In this document: piece after piece, positions 5,914-7,249 of the stretch
How the letters are laid out: each line of letters begins with the position of its first letter
Numbering within the stretch: the first letter of the stretch is position 1
NCBI GenBank assembly: GCA_036521655.1
Contig: DATDHI010000178.1
Location: 1 to 7,249, forward strand
Source: GCA-003244245 sp036521655
GTDB taxonomy: Bacteria > Actinomycetota > Actinomycetes > Mycobacteriales > Pseudonocardiaceae
Length of the DNA: 7,249 bases
Direction of reading: 5' to 3'
Notes under the pieces: model-generated
Databases searched by the model: none
Seen by the model: the letters and a program-made list of their open reading frames with translations, nothing else
What the model was told of the DNA's origin: nothing
Position numbers and translations under genes: made by a program

Positions 5914-6515
5914 AAGGTGACCAGGGCAGTCGCGCAGCCCGAGCTGTGATGAGCACCGCAGCCATGGCGTTGGCACTGACCGCTGCGCTGGCTGGCTGCT
6001 CGACAGGGGGTCCGCAGCGCACCGGCGCGGACGCGACGCCACTGTCGTCGGCGAGCACACCGGTTGACTCCCTGCTGCAGCTGCGGGACTCCCGCAACCT
6101 GGTGGCCCTACTGCCGTGCCAGCTGCTCACCCCGGCGCAACTCGAGGGCAACCGGATCGACCAGCCCGGGCAGCCCACGGACGTCGCCGGCTCCGCCGGA
6201 TGCAAGTGGGGCAACAAGGCGCACTCCCGTGAGATCGCGATGTTCGTGGACGTCGGCGACGACGTGCTGAGCAATGTCTACGCCCAGCGGACGACGTTTC
6301 CGGCTTTCGAGATCACCGAGGTGGCGGGGCATCTGGCGATCCGCACCAAGGACGACGTGGACGGCCCGGCGTGCTACTTCCGGGTCGCTGCCGCCCAGAA
6401 GCAGACGCTGATCGTCCGGTTCGCCTCGCTGCGCCCGGGCGGGGAGGAGCCGTGCGGGCAAGCGAAGGCTCTTGCCGCGACGGTCATCGGTAACCTGCCG
6501 CCGCTGAAGGGCTGA
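5907..6515 (+). CDS. DUF3558-like lipoprotein, array copy 1
   Basis: This 202-aa exported lipoprotein resembles the actinobacterial DUF3558 group, whose function is unassigned. The GTG start has GAGGGG 9 nt upstream. The signal peptide has Arg9 and Arg12, a hydrophobic core, and the lipobox LAGC with Cys31 as lipid-attachment site. ATG 5949 is also in frame but would lose the positive residues. The mature protein has a flexible linker, then a compact domain with four more cysteines in recognisable contexts: LPCQLLTPAQL, GCKWGN, ACYFRV and EPCGQAK. These probably form two disulfides. The phrases LTPAQL and CxWGN suggest DUF3558 to me, but I could not search. Over about 143 residues the domain is roughly two-thirds identical to the next gene product, and both end in the same AKALAATVIGNLPPLKG. 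No enzyme motif is visible. Confidence 0.85.
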   Translation: MSEGDQGSRAARAVMSTAAMALALTAALAGCSTGGPQRTGADATPLSSASTPVDSLLQLRDSRNLVALLPCQLLTPAQLEGNRIDQPGQPTDVAGSAGCKWGNKAHSREIAMFVDVGDDVLSNVYAQRTTFPAFEITEVAGHLAIRTKDDVDGPACYFRVAAAQKQTLIVRFASLRPGGEEPCGQAKALAATVIGNLPPLKG

Positions 6516-6524
6516 CAGGGGTGA

Positions 6525-6580
6525 GTGGCAGACTTCCGGCGGATTGCTGGCAGCGGGTGAAGGGGCGAGCACGGTGAGTG
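6525..6580 (+). repeat. Conserved leader module, copy 2
   Basis: This copy fills most of the 58-nt spacer between the first and second lipoprotein genes. It carries AAGGGG (6560-6565), 8 nt before GTG 6574, and the conserved ACGGTGAGTG block over the start. It matches copy 3 more closely than copy 1, including the internal CGGATTGCTGGCAGC block. Confidence 0.7.
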
Positions 6581-7149
6581 GTCTTGATACGACCGGGCTC
6601 GCGAGGTCTCTGATGCGCCAGATCCAGGCAGTGCTGGCACTGACCGCAGTGCTGGCTGGCGGTGGGCTGGTTGGTTGCTCGGCGGACCCACCACCGGTCG
6701 ATCCGATCCCGCCGGTGCGGGAGTCGAGGGATCTAGCGGGGACGCCGGTCTGCGCGTTGTTCACCCCGGCGCAACTGGCGGCCAACCAGGTCGACCTGCC
6801 TGCCCGGCCCAAGGACGTGGGCGGCGACCCCGGTTGCGTGTGGGGCAACAAGGCGCACACCCGGGAAATCTCGATCTTCACGGACCTCAGATACGACGTG
6901 TTGCACAACGTCTACGCGCAGCGCGCGACGTTCCCGGTCTTCGAGCTCACCGAGGTGGCGGGGCATCCGGCGATACGTACCAAGGACAACGTGAACGGCA
7001 CCAGCTGCTACTTCCGGGTCGCCGCCGCTCCGACGCAGACGGTGATGGTCCGGTTCAGTTCGCTACGCCAGGGCTTGGAGGAACCGTGCGGGCCGGCGAA
7101 GGCGCTGGCCGCGACCGTTATCGGTAACCTGCCGCCGCTGAAGGGCTGA
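6574..7149 (+). CDS. DUF3558-like lipoprotein, array copy 2
   Basis: This paralogue of the preceding gene has 191 aa from GTG 6574. A longer reading from TTG 6544 exists, but 6574 has AAGGGG at 8 nt and sits in the same conserved ACGGTGAGTG context as the other two copies, so it is preferred. The signal peptide has Arg11 and Arg15, a hydrophobic core and the lipobox LVGC, with Cys35 as lipid-attachment site. The linker after the lipobox is shorter than in copy 1. All four domain cysteines are kept (PVCALFTPAQL, GCVWGN, SCYFRV, EPCGPAK), as are WGNKAH, NVYAQR, AIRTKD and the C-terminal AKALAATVIGNLPPLKG. Function is unknown. The exact spacing and the retained cysteines argue for a working gene rather than a decaying duplicate. 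Confidence 0.85.
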   Translation: MSGLDTTGLARSLMRQIQAVLALTAVLAGGGLVGCSADPPPVDPIPPVRESRDLAGTPVCALFTPAQLAANQVDLPARPKDVGGDPGCVWGNKAHTREISIFTDLRYDVLHNVYAQRATFPVFELTEVAGHPAIRTKDNVNGTSCYFRVAAAPTQTVMVRFSSLRQGLEEPCGPAKALAATVIGNLPPLKG

Positions 7150-7160
7150 CGGGGGGGCGG

Positions 7161-7213
7161 GTGGCAGACTCGGCGGATTGCTGGCAGCAGGTGAAGGGGT
7201 GAGTACGGTGAGT
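7161..7213 (+). repeat. Conserved leader module, copy 3
   Basis: The same block as 6525-6580 with a net 2-nt deletion near the 5' end. It includes GTGAAGGGG and ACGGTGAGTG. The distance from the previous stop codon to the GTG is 58 nt, as in the preceding spacer. It announces a third array member. Confidence 0.7.
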
Positions 7214-7249
7214 GGATCTGATCAGGCCGGTCTCGATCCAGGCAATATC
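7208..7249 (+). CDS. Third array member, start only (cut by window end)
   Basis: GTG 7208 lies in the conserved leader context with GAAGGGG upstream and opens a frame that runs off the window: MSGSDQAGLDPGNI. The first residues (MSG.D..GL) resemble those of array copy 2 (MSGLDTTGL). That it encodes a further DUF3558-like lipoprotein is inferred from the leader and these few residues. The lipobox and domain lie outside the window. Confidence 0.6.
   Translation, partial: MSGSDQAGLDPGNI

Noticed and set aside
6544..6573. TTG 6544 as start of the second lipoprotein
   Set aside because: The extra codons fall in the conserved non-coding leader. GTG 6574 has a ribosome binding site and matches the start context of the other copies.
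7150..7160. G-rich run after the second lipoprotein as a G-quadruplex
   Set aside because: It has one long and one short G run and does not give four separate tracts.

Overview
The window is about two-thirds GC and reads throughout as an actinobacterial chromosome. A mycobacterium or close relative (Mycobacterium/Mycolicibacterium sensu lato) is the best guess. TopA follows the mycobacterial enzyme almost motif for motif from memory and has no zinc-finger cysteines. GTG starts dominate, one gene looks leaderless, and several genes encode lipoproteins of types common in mycobacteria. All supported genes lie on the + strand.

Layout: (1) 1-1479 is the 3' part of hppA, a K+-independent proton-pumping membrane pyrophosphatase, cut by the window edge. 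(2) 1480-1535 is a short spacer with two interlocked palindromes and a small hairpin that covers the Shine-Dalgarno of the next gene. (3) 1536-2087 encodes a small lipoprotein of unknown function. (4) 2088-2315 is the topA leader, which contains a tight four-tract G-quadruplex motif on the coding strand 31 nt before the start codon. (5) 2316-5090 is topA, DNA topoisomerase I. (6) 5110-5175 is a strong 21-bp-arm inverted repeat, filling the gap between topA and the next promoter. (7) 5199-5789 encodes a proline-rich protein with one C-terminal membrane segment, probably made from a leaderless mRNA. (8) 5790-5906 is a spacer with a 22-bp tandem repeat. (9) 5907-7249 is a tandem array of at least three paralogous DUF3558-like lipoprotein genes. 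Each is preceded by a near-identical leader, the two internal spacers are both 58 nt, and the third copy is cut by the window end.

How the genes relate: HppA stores the energy of pyrophosphate hydrolysis as a proton gradient, and TopA removes negative supercoils. Their proximity looks like a conserved actinobacterial neighbourhood rather than a pathway. The lipoproteins and the tail-anchored protein are envelope proteins without assigned function. The points most worth following are the G-quadruplex motif in the leader of a supercoiling-controlling gene, the tandem lipoprotein array with its conserved leader, and the topA-distal hairpin. No defence system, mobile element, tRNA, rRNA or CRISPR array is visible.
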